Assembly: GCF_037975245.1 (NCBI RefSeq)
Contig: NC_092572.1
Span: 14,824,269 to 14,888,268, forward strand
Direction: 5' to 3'
From: Apostichopus japonicus
Taxonomy: Eukaryota; Echinodermata; Holothuroidea; Aspidochirotida; Stichopodidae
Length of the DNA: 64,000 nucleotides
Shown here in pieces: positions 42,290 through 53,200 of the stretch. The notes under the pieces were generated by a model. That model made no database searches, was not told the origin of the DNA, and saw only the letters and a list, made by a program, of their open reading frames with translations. The number at the start of each line of letters is the position of its first letter. The first letter of the stretch is position 1. The translations under genes and the position numbers were made by a program.

Positions 42290-43875
42290 ATTTATCACAT
42301 TCATTTGAACCTCAAGTTTCTTTATCATGACTGTGCAGACTTTTTGTTTGCTATGAGAGCTTGAAATTTTCCTCACTTGTAAACAAACCTCTTTACTCAG
42401 CAGTAAACAATGTTCATATGCTGCTCCAGGGAGGCCTAAAGTGGTGTAAACTTGCCTCAACTGACCCAATCTTTGTACCACTTGTACTTCCATTCATGCT
42501 CCATAACAGCCAAACCAAGAAAACCATGATCCTAATTGATAAGATATAAAAAAAGATGTTCTCCTGTTGCTCTTTGGAACTTTTCCTGAAGGAGAACACT
42601 TGTGCAGGTTGATATAGATGCTAATAGGATTATGCCACCTTAAGTAACAGCTGAGATATTTAAACTCCACATTAAACCTCCTTTTTATGATAGTTTGAGA
42701 AGTTGTGACTTACATCATTTCTGTGTATCTGTCTATTGGGTGAATCTTCATATGGTGTCTCACACATGTTGTACAGTCTATATGAATAATACAGTACTGA
42801 ACTTTAAACAAGTCAGAGCCCAATGATTGACATATTCCCTAGTGTGATAAGAAGTCATTCCATCAGCATGACAGGCATCTACTGAATGTCTAAATTGTTC
42901 TTGGGTCCACACAATGTGTTTTAAGCACAGTCCCTCAGTTTGGTGCTACTTACCCCCTCTGGTGGAAACTTGGTTGGCCTTCTTCCCTCTGAAAATTTTA
43001 TCACTCCCAGCATTCAGTAAGCATGCGCCCTTAGCTGTGGCTCTAAAGTGAAAGAGAAAAAGTTACTTGTTACTTTGGCACTGCTTTTCAAAGGTATTTT
43101 GTCAGATTTTGGTGCAAAAAATACTCAGGAGAGCTATGTACTAGCTGTGACCAGATCTATAATGAGGGCGCTGTTCAAACAACATTCCAAACTAGTTGTA
43201 GTCCATCATATTGACTAGTTTCTCAGTGTAAGTCTTGTCTTGTATCATTCTATGTGCAGCTTTTCAACTGCTTAGACTTCCAATAAATGCTTACAAACAA
43301 AACTAGTGAATAGGTCACTGGAAAATTGGTATATTTTAAGGATAAAAACTGATTAGTATTTAGAAGAATGGGTAGAAGGAAAGGCATGTTTGATAGGCAT
43401 GCAACAACCTTCAAGCCAGGTAACAGGTTTGGTTTTACTGCTTGAACAGCTGCTGAAGCTGATGCCAATTGCACTGGTGATATTCCTAGCTCTTCTGATA
43501 CAGATATTGCAACTAATTCCTCTTGCAAACCTGCTTATAGAAGGCTCGGCAAGGAAGAGTATGAGAGAGTAATTAACCCAGCAGATAAAGGACATGAGAT
43601 ATTTTCAACTCAGTCACAACAAACCATGTTTGCAGAATCTACAGGAAACAGGTTAGTTAATTTGCAAGCCCTATTAAGGGCCTATCAGTGCTATGATGGC
43701 TCACAGAGAGACAAGCAATGGATGTGGGGACGACCCTATAGGTCTTTCTGATATGGAAGAATTGTAGGACTTGGAATCAAAGGTTGTGTTTGGAATCACT
43801 ATGTAGCTACAAGAGTGAACTCTTGTCCATCTTAAAACTTAATAAAACAGTAACAAACCTGGCAAGAATCCTTCA
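42290..43875 (+). mobile_element. Copy C of the transposon family with ORF start
   Basis: Contains the family's 'cacttgtaaacaaacctctt' segment (42373 on), a spacer shared with copy B, and an ORF starting MGRRKGMFDRHATTFKPGNR at 43368. The frame meets a TGA after about 25 codons, then stays open with AYRRLGKEEYERVINPADKG and RLVNLQALLRAYQCYDGSQR to a WMWGRPYRSF block before a stop near 43750. The WxWGRPxRSF block is another hallmark of this transposon-associated protein group, absent from copy A because of its different deletions. Confidence 0.65.
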
Positions 43876-44345
43876 GGTAGCATACGCCCATTAAAAGCGC
43901 CATTGACTTACACACTAAATCACAAAAGTAATGTGGTCTCTAAGTCTAGATAGAAGTTTTCACTAGCTAAAGGCTACCCATCACCGGATAGCTGTCAAGT
44001 TGGCCTTTTATGGCACCATCAATTTTCCATATCATGACCATGTAGATTTTTTGCTATCCGAGCCGGAAGTTTTTGTCACTTGTAAACAAACCTCTTCACT
44101 CAGTGGTAAACAATTTTCCTACGCTGCTCCTGGGAGGCCTTAAAGGGGTCTGAAATGGCCTCAATTGACACAATTTTCTCACTACATGTACTTCCATTCA
44201 TGCTCTTCAACATGCAAGCCACAAAAATCTAGATTATGATTGATAACAGGTCACAAAAGATGTTCTCCCGCTGCTTTTTGGCACTTTTCTTGAAGGAGAA
44301 CAATAAAGCGGACTGCTATAGACTCTAATAGGAGTATGCCACCTT
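43876..44345 (+). mobile_element. Repeat family with GGTRGCATAC termini, copy 4 (complete)
   Basis: Starts GGTAGCATACGCCCATTA and ends with the inverted form TAATAGGAGTATGCCACC, giving an imperfect 18-bp TIR. It is about 470 bp long with no ORF. Other copies are at 30385-30850 and 49868-50280 (inverted), with partial copies at about 37500-37600 and 42290-42645. A MITE derived from, or hitchhiking with, the transposon family above is likely. Confidence 0.75.
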
Positions 44346-45515
44346 AAGTGAGAGATGAATTTTTTTTTTAATACCAATATGATACTTTTTTATAGTCGTC
44401 AGAAAATAAACCACAACAAAATTCTATGCAATTATCATTTTCGGTCCATAAAGATGTATTTTCAGAGATTTCAGTATGCGAGGTGCAGTGTGTAAATACA
44501 CTTATGAGCAATACTGTGTAAGCAGTAACCAGGTCTACGTCTGCAACAACATTTCCAGTCACCAATTTTGATAAGCTTGACCAATTTGGGTGCATCTATG
44601 TTTCCTGCAGGTTGTATTGGTATCCCTGATCACAGTCCACTTGGTCTGGCTTGCCCTACCTGCAGAAACGTCATCCAGAGAAGGGTCAGCGGGGAGGGTT
44701 TTTTCGTCTCTGGCTCTGAAAAGTGATGAAAACTACTTTTGTTTAGCTCAGCTGATTCCTCCCAAACTGACCTACAGGACACACCCCAATGTATTCCTGA
44801 ACTGTTTGGAACATGTTAAACTGATATTGCATGTCACTCCAGTGCAACTGTTAAGTTACTAAGAATAAGAGAAGAGAATTGAAGGTGTTCTTTGCCAAAA
44901 CTGGATCATCGGGATTTGTAAACCACAGCCTCACTGTGTGACAAGTACATTTATGTAGCTAATCAATATGAGCTACCGTACTTGCTCTTCATATTACACA
45001 CTACGAGTCTGTGCACTCCATTGAATATGGCTACTGAAGTACAATAATAAACCAAGTCTGTAACTGAATAAATGATCACCCGAAATCACCGTGAATTAGT
45101 CAGCAATTCGGTAAGATTCCGCTATGCGAATGCACCGTTAGAATAGCATACACAGTATCGTATGTATAGGACTATGCGATAAAACAGTACAGTAATCCGA
45201 GACGCAACGTAGAATGCAGTGTGATGTGGTAAGCAAAGAAAGGAACTGCAGATTGTACACTAAACTATAACAGTAAGATATAACTGTGTTCGACTAGTTC
45301 ATAATGCAACGAAGGGGAACACACTGCAGCACGGTGATAATACAGTAGTAAAGCCTTGTGAAACAACAGTCTGGTGAGGTGAAAATAAGAAAAGAAAACA
45401 ATCGCGTTACTGTACGTACCGGTACAGTACAAAACCGTGTACACATTGGAGAATTAAAATTAACATTCAGACGATTCCTGAAATAAATTCTGCCAAAAGA
45501 TCGCGAGTTACAATA
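44346..45515. other. Unassigned sequence upstream of the Gypsy gag
   Basis: A 5' LTR and primer-binding site should lie here if the Gypsy copy is full at its 5' end, but I could not identify either. A palindromic 'gtaccggtac' block is at about 45416-45425. The frames at 44590-44862 and on the minus strand have no recognisable domain. Confidence 0.4.
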
Positions 45516-45520
45516 ACAGT

Positions 45521-46300
45521 ATGGATAAAGTTCCCCCACCAGAGAAGATTGATTTTGCTTCTCCCAAACTGGCAAGCAGATGGCAACACTGGAAAGAAGA
45601 ATTCAAGCTATATGCAGAACTGGCAATGTCTGACAAAGATGATAAGTTTAAGGAAAAATGTGCCTCTATCTTATGGGCACTACCGGACGTGAGATATATG
45701 AGACTATAAAACCGGTACCAGCTGCAGGCGCTGCCGATGTTTCCCCGAAAATTGGAGAGCTCCTCACACTCTTTGATGCCTACTGCAACCCAAAGCAAAA
45801 TGAAACTGTAGAAAGATACAAATTCCTCACGAGATTTCAGGAGCCAGGGGAGCAGTTGGACAGATACATCACTGAACTCAAAGTCCTGGCACAAACATAT
45901 AACTTTGAATCATTGCATGACCCGCTTGTCCAGGATAGGATCGTGTGTGATATCACAAATTCGGCACTCAGAGAGCGATTACTACGGGCACAGAAACTTA
46001 CCCTGAAATCATGCGAGGATATGTGCCAGTCGGCGGAACTATCCAGAGAAAGGATAAGGACCATCGAGACGAAAACAGAGGTGCACGCGCTCCGACAAAG
46101 CGGGCAAGACGACAGACTTCAGAAATGCAAGTACTGTGGGAACAGACACGTCTTTGGGAAGTACCAGTGTCCTGCATATGGAAAGACCTGTTCCAATGCG
46201 ACAGGAAGAACCATTTTGCAGCTCAATGCAGAACAGCTACACGCAAAGCGTCAGCGAGCGGATCCCAACGGAGTGGACCCAAAAGGGGCAAAATGAAACG
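45521..46300 (+). pseudogene. Gypsy-like gag, frameshifted
   Basis: Starts MDKVPPPEKIDFASPKLASR at 45521. The frame changes near 45680, after which a retrotransposon gag core is readable (YCNPKQNETVERYKFLTRFQ, LDRYITELKVLAQTYNFE and a helical stretch to about 46080). The C-terminus has CKYCGNRHVFGKYQCPAYGK, the first part of a double zinc knuckle. A one-base loss near 46193 moves the second part (NHFAAQC) into another frame. Gag would form the particle that packages element RNA. Confidence 0.85.
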
Positions 46301-46885
46301 GAAACCGTGGGTAAATGCTGTAGCGGAAGGTGCGTCCAACGTTGGCGACAGTTCCTCCGAGTCCCTGTCAGATGATGACTTCGAGGACGTCAATACGGTG
46401 AACCTGCTCACTCCTCCAAAGACAGAGAACAATATAAACTATATTAACTATAAGCAACAAAGTCACATTTACGCTGACATGAGTATAGATGAAGTAAGAG
46501 TCACTTTTCAAATTGATAGCGGGGCAACCTGCAACATCTTACCAAGCTCAGTTATGAAGAAACTAGGTAAGCATAACATTAAGCAAACTAGCCAGGTATT
46601 ATCAATGTACAATGAGAGTACCTCAAAGCCAAATGGTAAATGCAAACTAATATTGGTGAACCCCAAAAATGGAAAGAAATACCGGGCTGAGTTTGTGATT
46701 GTTGACAATGATATTGCAATCCCTCTGCTGGGCAGCAAGGCGGTCCAGCAGATGGGTCTCATAGAAGTTAGACATGAAAACATTGCCAAACCACTAGGAG
46801 TCAATGCGATCACGAATGCAAATGATGGTAAAAACGTCAAAGTTGTGAAGGAGGGGCAAATTACTAATGTTGAAAACCTGTACTA
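46300..46885 (+). pseudogene. Gypsy-like protease region
   Basis: A single frame entered from the knuckle region carries an acidic linker (SSSESLSDDDFEDVN) and then FQIDSGATCNILPSSVMKKL. The aspartic-protease catalytic DSGA is at 46515-46526. A flap-like segment and PLLGSKAVQQMGLI follow. The frame ends at TAG 46883-46885, directly before RT sequence. The intact family member would continue through here. Confidence 0.85.
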
Positions 46886-47208
46886 GGAGTACAATGATGT
46901 TTTTGAGGGCATAGGTCAACTAGAAGGGGAATATAAACTACAGCTAGATCCCAATGCAGTACCTGTAGTTCATCCACCCCGTAGGTTCCCTGTGGCAATC
47001 CGAGACAACCTCAAAGCAGAATTAGATAGGCTTGTGAAACAAAACATCATAAAGCCAGTTTCAGAGCCAACCCCTTAGGTCTCCAGTCTAGTGACTGTGG
47101 TAAAGCCGGGGAAAATGAGAATATGTATCGACCCCAGAGACCTAAACAAGAGTCTCATGCGCAGCCACTATCCGATGCCTACCTTAGAGGATATGTATAT
47201 TGAATTGT
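46886..47208 (+). pseudogene. Gypsy-like reverse transcriptase, N-terminal fragment
   Basis: Reads EYNDVFEGIGQLEGEYKLQL, VHPPRRFPVAIRDNLKAELD, a TAG at about 47077, then VVKPGKMRICIDPRDLNKSL and HYPMPTLEDM. These are the fingers motifs just ahead of the catalytic palm. The YxDD box is missing because the element is truncated. Confidence 0.85.
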
Positions 47209-47211
47209 AGA

Positions 47212-48150
47212 AAATGAGACTTCAACAAGCACAGTAAGAAAGTATACAAAGCTGTATGTTCCAATATTTCGCCGGTTAAGGCATTATCAAGGAATGAGGT
47301 GCAAACTACCGACTCTGTGTATATAAGTAAAAACTTTAAAACCAATCCCCCTGAGCTGAAACGCACCAGCGAACAAACTGTATTCGGAGCGCACAGACGG
47401 ACCAGCAAGATGTGAAAAGCTTAAATATCCAATTGACGTCCAGCACAGCCATTCATTAAGTTATTACTGGCTTTAATGGTAAGGGCTTCGATTATTTTTC
47501 TTTCACTGGTATTCGGTAAGTTGTGATGTAGGATTTGCAATTGATATTTTCTCCAGATTTTTGATTTATATTGTGAGTTTGTAAATGAGTGTATATGGTC
47601 TGTTTAGTCATACGTGGATGTTCTTTTATTCTCGTTCCAATGGTGCATCCCGTTTCGCCAATGTATGTAGACGAGCAAAGACTGCATTTAATCTTGTAGA
47701 CACAGTTTTTGGCTAAACAGATATTCTTCTTTACAGCGATTTTGCAGGTGTCGCAGTTGGGTCGGCAACCCTGTTTGTCACGTGGCGCGGAAAACAAACT
47801 CGCTGATGGATTACCTAGTCATGAAGTGTGTTCTCAGATTTGTAATGCCCAATCTGCTGATTGTTGCCAGGGTCTACCGTTTTATGTTCGCGTTCACAAA
47901 TGGTACTTTTAGGTAAATTTTTTGATCTTCCGATGGTCTAGTAGGGGTGATTATTGTGTGTTTCATGGTTTTTGCTTTTGTTCCAGCAGTTTGAAAGACT
48001 TTTGGGAAACATCTTTTACAGTATATACATGACATTACTGACATTCTCTTGTTTGTGATTTGCTTTCTCCATTTCTTTGCCCGTCAAAATTCCAGCCTTG
48101 TGACGCAGATCTAAGGCATTACATATTTTAGAATGAAAGCTTGAAAGCTT
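47212..48150 (-). mobile_element. Second Penelope-like element fragment (GIY-YIG end)
   Basis: On the minus strand a frame at 47492-47797 reads CRPNCDTCKI, then CVYKIKCSLCSSTYIGETGC with the GIY-YIG-type core, TRIKEHPRMTKQ with the conserved Arg and His, and PVKEKIIEALTIKA just beyond (across a frame change). Upstream pieces (higher coordinates to about 48150) look like the link from RT, but are broken by stops. The terminal region toward 47212 has a degenerate hammerhead-like core. It is a different Penelope-like lineage from the 26.6-kb copy, to judge by the divergent endonuclease. It abuts the Gypsy fragment. Confidence 0.75.
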
Positions 48151-48718
48151 TGAAAACTATATATTTTATTGATGAAAGTGATAGCTAGTTCTGTAACATA
48201 TATACAACAGGCATCCATGGAAGTGCATGTTTCCACCTGATACGCTAACACAAGCATATTCTAAGTGATTGGGCCATGGTCTACATACATGCACATCAGG
48301 CAAAGAATTTCACAATTTTAGCTGCTTGCTAAAACTTGTCAGTGCATGATAAATTTACAGGCTAAAAACAAAATTCAACTTCCTTTTGTCTTGAATTGTT
48401 GCAAGAGGGAAAGGATAATTTGAATTTTTTGAAGAAAAATGACAGGGCATCATTTCTCTTCTGGCACACAGCAAAATCAATATTATATTTAGCCAGTAAA
48501 TATCCCAGATTGTGAAGCCTGCATGTACTGCACTCTAGTCCTGAAATAACATTGTTGGCTTTTAATATGTTATAATCAAATGTGATGTCAGATTATAAAG
48601 TTGCTACTCATTAGGGACAGTGTGGCAGAAAAGAACTGTCTAGACGGTTACAGAATTTTTAACAAACATAAAGGAAAGAGGGCAAAAGAAAGAAATAATT
48701 GTACACTATAATACTTAC
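48151..48718. other. Unassigned sequence
   Basis: No recognisable feature. If the exon at 48719-48898 belongs to a minus-strand gene this would be its downstream intron. Confidence 0.4.
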
Positions 48719-48898
48719 CACAGGTTTATGTATTGCTTCAATATTATTGAGAGTTAGCTGGTAACATGTAGTGGATTCTTCAGCATCATCATGCTGTTCA
48801 TTCACTCGAGGAATCTGGTCAGCATTCTTCTGGAAAAGATCCTGCCATTGAGACTCACTTTTAACCTTTCTGGCTGCTGATAATAGTGACTGCAACAT
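48719..48898 (-). CDS. Orphan coding exon of unknown gene
   Basis: Minus-strand ATG at 48898, preceded directly by an in-frame TAA, opens a 60-residue segment: MLQSLLSAARKVKSESQWQD, then LFQKNADQIPRVNEQHDDAE and CYQLTLNNIEAIHKPV. It ends at a consensus donor GTG|gtaagt (48718-48717). Composition is that of an ordinary soluble helical protein. A possible acceptor 'caaatagctttcag' lies about 45 bases upstream, so the ATG could be in a second exon. I do not recognise the family, and no partner exon was found. A transposon-encoded protein remains possible. Confidence 0.4.
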
Positions 48899-49865
48899 GT
48901 CTTACTTTGTTCTCAATTGATTCATAAACATCTTCTGAAAGCTATTTGAACAAATTTTGTTTTTCCTCAAACACCTTTTTACAGCAGGGTAGGAATTCAG
49001 ATTCTCATGTAAATACTAAATATTCATGTCCTGAAAGAAAAAAAGAAAAATGGGTAAAAGTTGATCAATATTAATATATAATTTGAAACAATGTACTGTA
49101 TACAAATAGTACTAATAGGCTATGGTACTGGGCCAAATAATTTTGACTCAACCATATACTCGTTACCGTCCACCCTGTGATGTTTATTGATCTGTGCACT
49201 TCCATGAATGAATTGATTTTAGAAAAATCTTGTAACCTACTGAATAATCGAAGAGATACTTCTTTCCCCCTCAAATTCATGCTCAAATTTGATGGCCACA
49301 ATTAAAGACACATCTCTGACCATTCTGTATCTGGTACGGATAGCCTGTATGACGCTATGAGTATACCAGTATGACTTAATGTTAAAATGTTGAGTAAGCC
49401 TGGACTAAACTAATGTAATCGGGTCTGCGTGTTTGTGCCTTCAGTTTTTTTTCCTCTCTCTATAGGGTCCTTGATGGGGACTTAAGTGTCCCTCCTGATC
49501 CCTTTTTTTATCTACTTAACTAAACTAAACTAATAAAACTGTATAATATAAGGCTGGGTTTTGCAAAACATCCCTTTCACAACTTAACAGTTGGGGTGAC
49601 AAAAGCATTGAGGCTAATTATTTTTGCGTGGACCAGTTCCGCGAACAACATGTATTTGTATTCTTTCTCACTTCTCAAGTACTTTTACATCCAATACCCT
49701 ATATCGTGTTTACAAATTTATGCTTTTATATGCTATGAAATTGGACACCATTGAAGCTCATAAAACTTCCAACGAACCCCTATTGGTAATAACACAATAT
49801 GAATCATAAAAATAAATATTTACCAGTTACAGGGTCACAGATAGCCTATACTGTACTCTGTAGCT
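48899..49865. other. Unassigned sequence
   Basis: AT-rich, with short open frames only. 'ttaactaaactaaactaa' at about 49517-49534 is a small simple repeat. Confidence 0.4.
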
Positions 49866-49867
49866 TC

Positions 49868-50280
49868 ACTTAACCTTCAGGTGGCATACTCCTATTAGAG
49901 TCTATATCCATCCGCTCGATTGTTCTCCTTCAGGAAAAGTGCTAAAAAAACAGCAGGAGAACATTTTTTTGACCTGTTGTCAATCATAGTCTAGTTTTTT
50001 TGTGGCTTGCATGTTGAAGAACATGAATAGAAGTACATGTGGTGAGAAAATTTGGTCGATTGAGGCAATTTTAAACCCCTTTAGGCCTCCCCGGAGCAGC
50101 GTAGGAAATTTGTTTACCAATCAGTGAAGAGGTTTGTTTACAAGTGACGAAAAGTTCCGGCTCGGAAAGCCAAAAATCTACATGGTCATGATACGGAAAA
50201 TTGATAGTGCCATGAAAGCCAACTTGTCGGCTATGCAGTGATGGGTAGCGTTTAGCTAGTGAAAACTTCAATCTAGTGGA
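49868..50280 (-). mobile_element. Repeat family with GGTRGCATAC termini, copy 5 (inverted, truncated)
   Basis: Reverse complement of most of 43900-44345: GGTGGCATACTCCTATTAG at the left end, then 'ggaggcct'-type and 'tttgtttacaagtgac' blocks. It is cut by the start of the 165-bp tandem array at 50281, before its other terminus. Confidence 0.8.
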
Positions 50281-53200
50281 GGCACTTGCTGTAAAAGATC
50301 GGCAAAAGACGTCATCACCCGGGGTTCGAACCAGGGATGCAAAAGAGAGTCTCGATCATCAGCTCGTACAGTGCGCCGAGCCATCCCGCCACTGTATGGA
50401 CTGAGATATTAGGTGGATTAACTAATACTTACAGCTCCCCGTGCAGGCACTTGCTGTAAAAGATCGGCAAAAGACGTCATCACCCGGGGTTCGAACCAGG
50501 GATGCAAAAGAGAGTCTCGATCATCAGCTCGTACAGTGCGCCGAGCCATCCCGCCACTGTATGGACTGAGATATTAGGTGGATTAACTAATACTTACAGC
50601 TCCCCGTGCAGGCACTTGCTGTAAAAGATCGGCAAAAGACGTCATCACCCGGGGTTCGAACCAGGGATGCAAAAGAGAGTCTCGATCATCAGCTCGTACA
50701 GTGCGCCGAGCCATCCCGCCACTGTATGGACTGAGATATTAGGTGGATTAACTAATACTTACAGCTCCCCGTGCAGGCACTTGCTGTAAAAGATCGGCAA
50801 AAGACGTCATCACCCGGGGTTCGAACCAGGGATGCAAAAGAGAGTCTCGATCATCAGCTCGTACAGTGCGCCGAGCCATCCCGCCACTGTATGGACTGAG
50901 ATATTAGGTGGATTAACTAATACTTACAGCTCCCCGTGCAGGCACTTGCTGTAAAAGATCGGCAAAAGACGTCATCACCCGGGGTTCGAACCAGGGATGC
51001 AAAAGAGAGTCTCGATCATCAGCTCGTACAGTGCGCCGAGCCATCCCGCCACTGTATGGACTGAGATATTAGGTGGATTAACTAATACTTACAGCTCCCC
51101 GTGCAGGCACTTGCTGTAAAAGATCGGCAAAAGACGTCATCACCCGGGGTTCGAACCAGGGATGCAAAAGAGAGTCTCGATCATCAGCTCGTACAGTGCG
51201 CCGAGCCATCCCGCCACTGTATGGACTGAGATATTAGGTGGATTAACTAATACTTACAGCTCCCCGTGCAGGCACTTGCTGTAAAAGATCGGCAAAAGAC
51301 GTCATCACCCGGGGTTCGAACCAGGGATGCAAAAGAGAGTCTCGATCATCAGCTCGTACAGTGCGCCGAGCCATCCCGCCACTGTATGGACTGAGATATT
51401 AGGTGGATTAACTAATACTTACAGCTCCCCGTGCAGGCACTTGCTGTAAAAGATCGGCAAAAGACGTCATCACCCGGGGTTCGAACCAGGGATGCAAAAG
51501 AGAGTCTCGATCATCAGCTCGTACAGTGCGCCGAGCCATCCCGCCACTGTATGGACTGAGATATTAGGTGGATTAACTAATACTTACAGCTCCCCGTGCA
51601 GGCACTTGCTGTAAAAGATCGGCAAAAGACGTCATCACCCGGGGTTCGAACCAGGGATGCAAAAGAGAGTCTCGATCATCAGCTCGTACAGTGCGCCGAG
51701 CCATCCCGCCACTGTATGGACTGAGATATTAGGTGGATTAACTAATACTTACAGCTCCCCGTGCAGGCACTTGCTGTAAAAGATCGGCAAAAGACGTCAT
51801 CACCCGGGGTTCGAACCAGGGATGCAAAAGAGAGTCTCGATCATCAGCTCGTACAGTGCGCCGAGCCATCCCGCCACTGTATGGACTGAGATATTAGGTG
51901 GATTAACTAATACTTACAGCTCCCCGTGCAGGCACTTGCTGTAAAAGATCGGCAAAAGACGTCATCACCCGGGGTTCGAACCAGGGATGCAAAAGAGAGT
52001 CTCGATCATCAGCTCGTACAGTGCGCCGAGCCATCCCGCCACTGTATGGACTGAGATATTAGGTGGATTAACTAATACTTACAGCTCCCCGTGCAGGCAC
52101 TTGCTGTAAAAGATCGGCAAAAGACGTCATCACCCGGGGTTCGAACCAGGGATGCAAAAGAGAGTCTCGATCATCAGCTCGTACAGTGCGCCGAGCCATC
52201 CCGCCACTGTATGGACTGAGATATTAGGTGGATTAACTAATACTTACAGCTCCCCGTGCAGGCACTTGCTGTAAAAGATCGGCAAAAGACGTCATCACCC
52301 GGGGTTCGAACCAGGGATGCAAAAGAGAGTCTCGATCATCAGCTCGTACAGTGCGCCGAGCCATCCCGCCACTGTATGGACTGAGATATTAGGTGGATTA
52401 ACTAATACTTACAGCTCCCCGTGCAGGCACTTGCTGTAAAAGATCGGCAAAAGACGTCATCACCCGGGGTTCGAACCAGGGATGCAAAAGAGAGTCTCGA
52501 TCATCAGCTCGTACAGTGCGCCGAGCCATCCCGCCACTGTATGGACTGAGATATTAGGTGGATTAACTAATACTTACAGCTCCCCGTGCAGGCACTTGCT
52601 GTAAAAGATCGGCAAAAGACGTCATCACCCGGGGTTCGAACCAGGGATGCAAAAGAGAGTCTCGATCATCAGCTCGTACAGTGCGCCGAGCCATCCCGCC
52701 ACTGTATGGACTGAGATATTAGGTGGATTAACTAATACTTACAGCTCCCCGTGCAGGCACTTGCTGTAAAAGATCGGCAAAAGACGTCATCACCCGGGGT
52801 TCGAACCAGGGATGCAAAAGAGAGTCTCGATCATCAGCTCGTACAGTGCGCCGAGCCATCCCGCCACTGTATGGACTGAGATATTAGGTGGATTAACTAA
52901 TACTTACAGCTCCCCGTGCAGGCACTTGCTGTAAAAGATCGGCAAAAGACGTCATCACCCGGGGTTCGAACCAGGGATGCAAAAGAGAGTCTCGATCATC
53001 AGCTCGTACAGTGCGCCGAGCCATCCCGCCACTGTATGGACTGAGATATTAGGTGGATTAACTAATACTTACAGCTCCCCGTGCAGGCACTTGCTGTAAA
53101 AGATCGGCAAAAGACGTCATCACCCGGGGTTCGAACCAGGGATGCAAAAGAGAGTCTCGATCATCAGCTCGTACAGTGCGCCGAGCCATCCCGCCACTGT

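Larger units (their letters stand above)
45521..47208 (+). mobile_element. Gypsy/Ty3-like LTR retrotransposon, 5' part of gag-pol, truncated
   Basis: Gag with zinc knuckle, aspartic protease and the N-terminal part of reverse transcriptase follow one another on the plus strand. Then the element is cut off at about 47208, where Penelope-like sequence in the opposite orientation begins. RNase H, integrase and the 3' LTR are absent. Frameshifts in gag and stops before and within RT make it non-functional. The organisation fits the K02A2.6-like Gypsy lineage of invertebrates. Confidence 0.85.
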
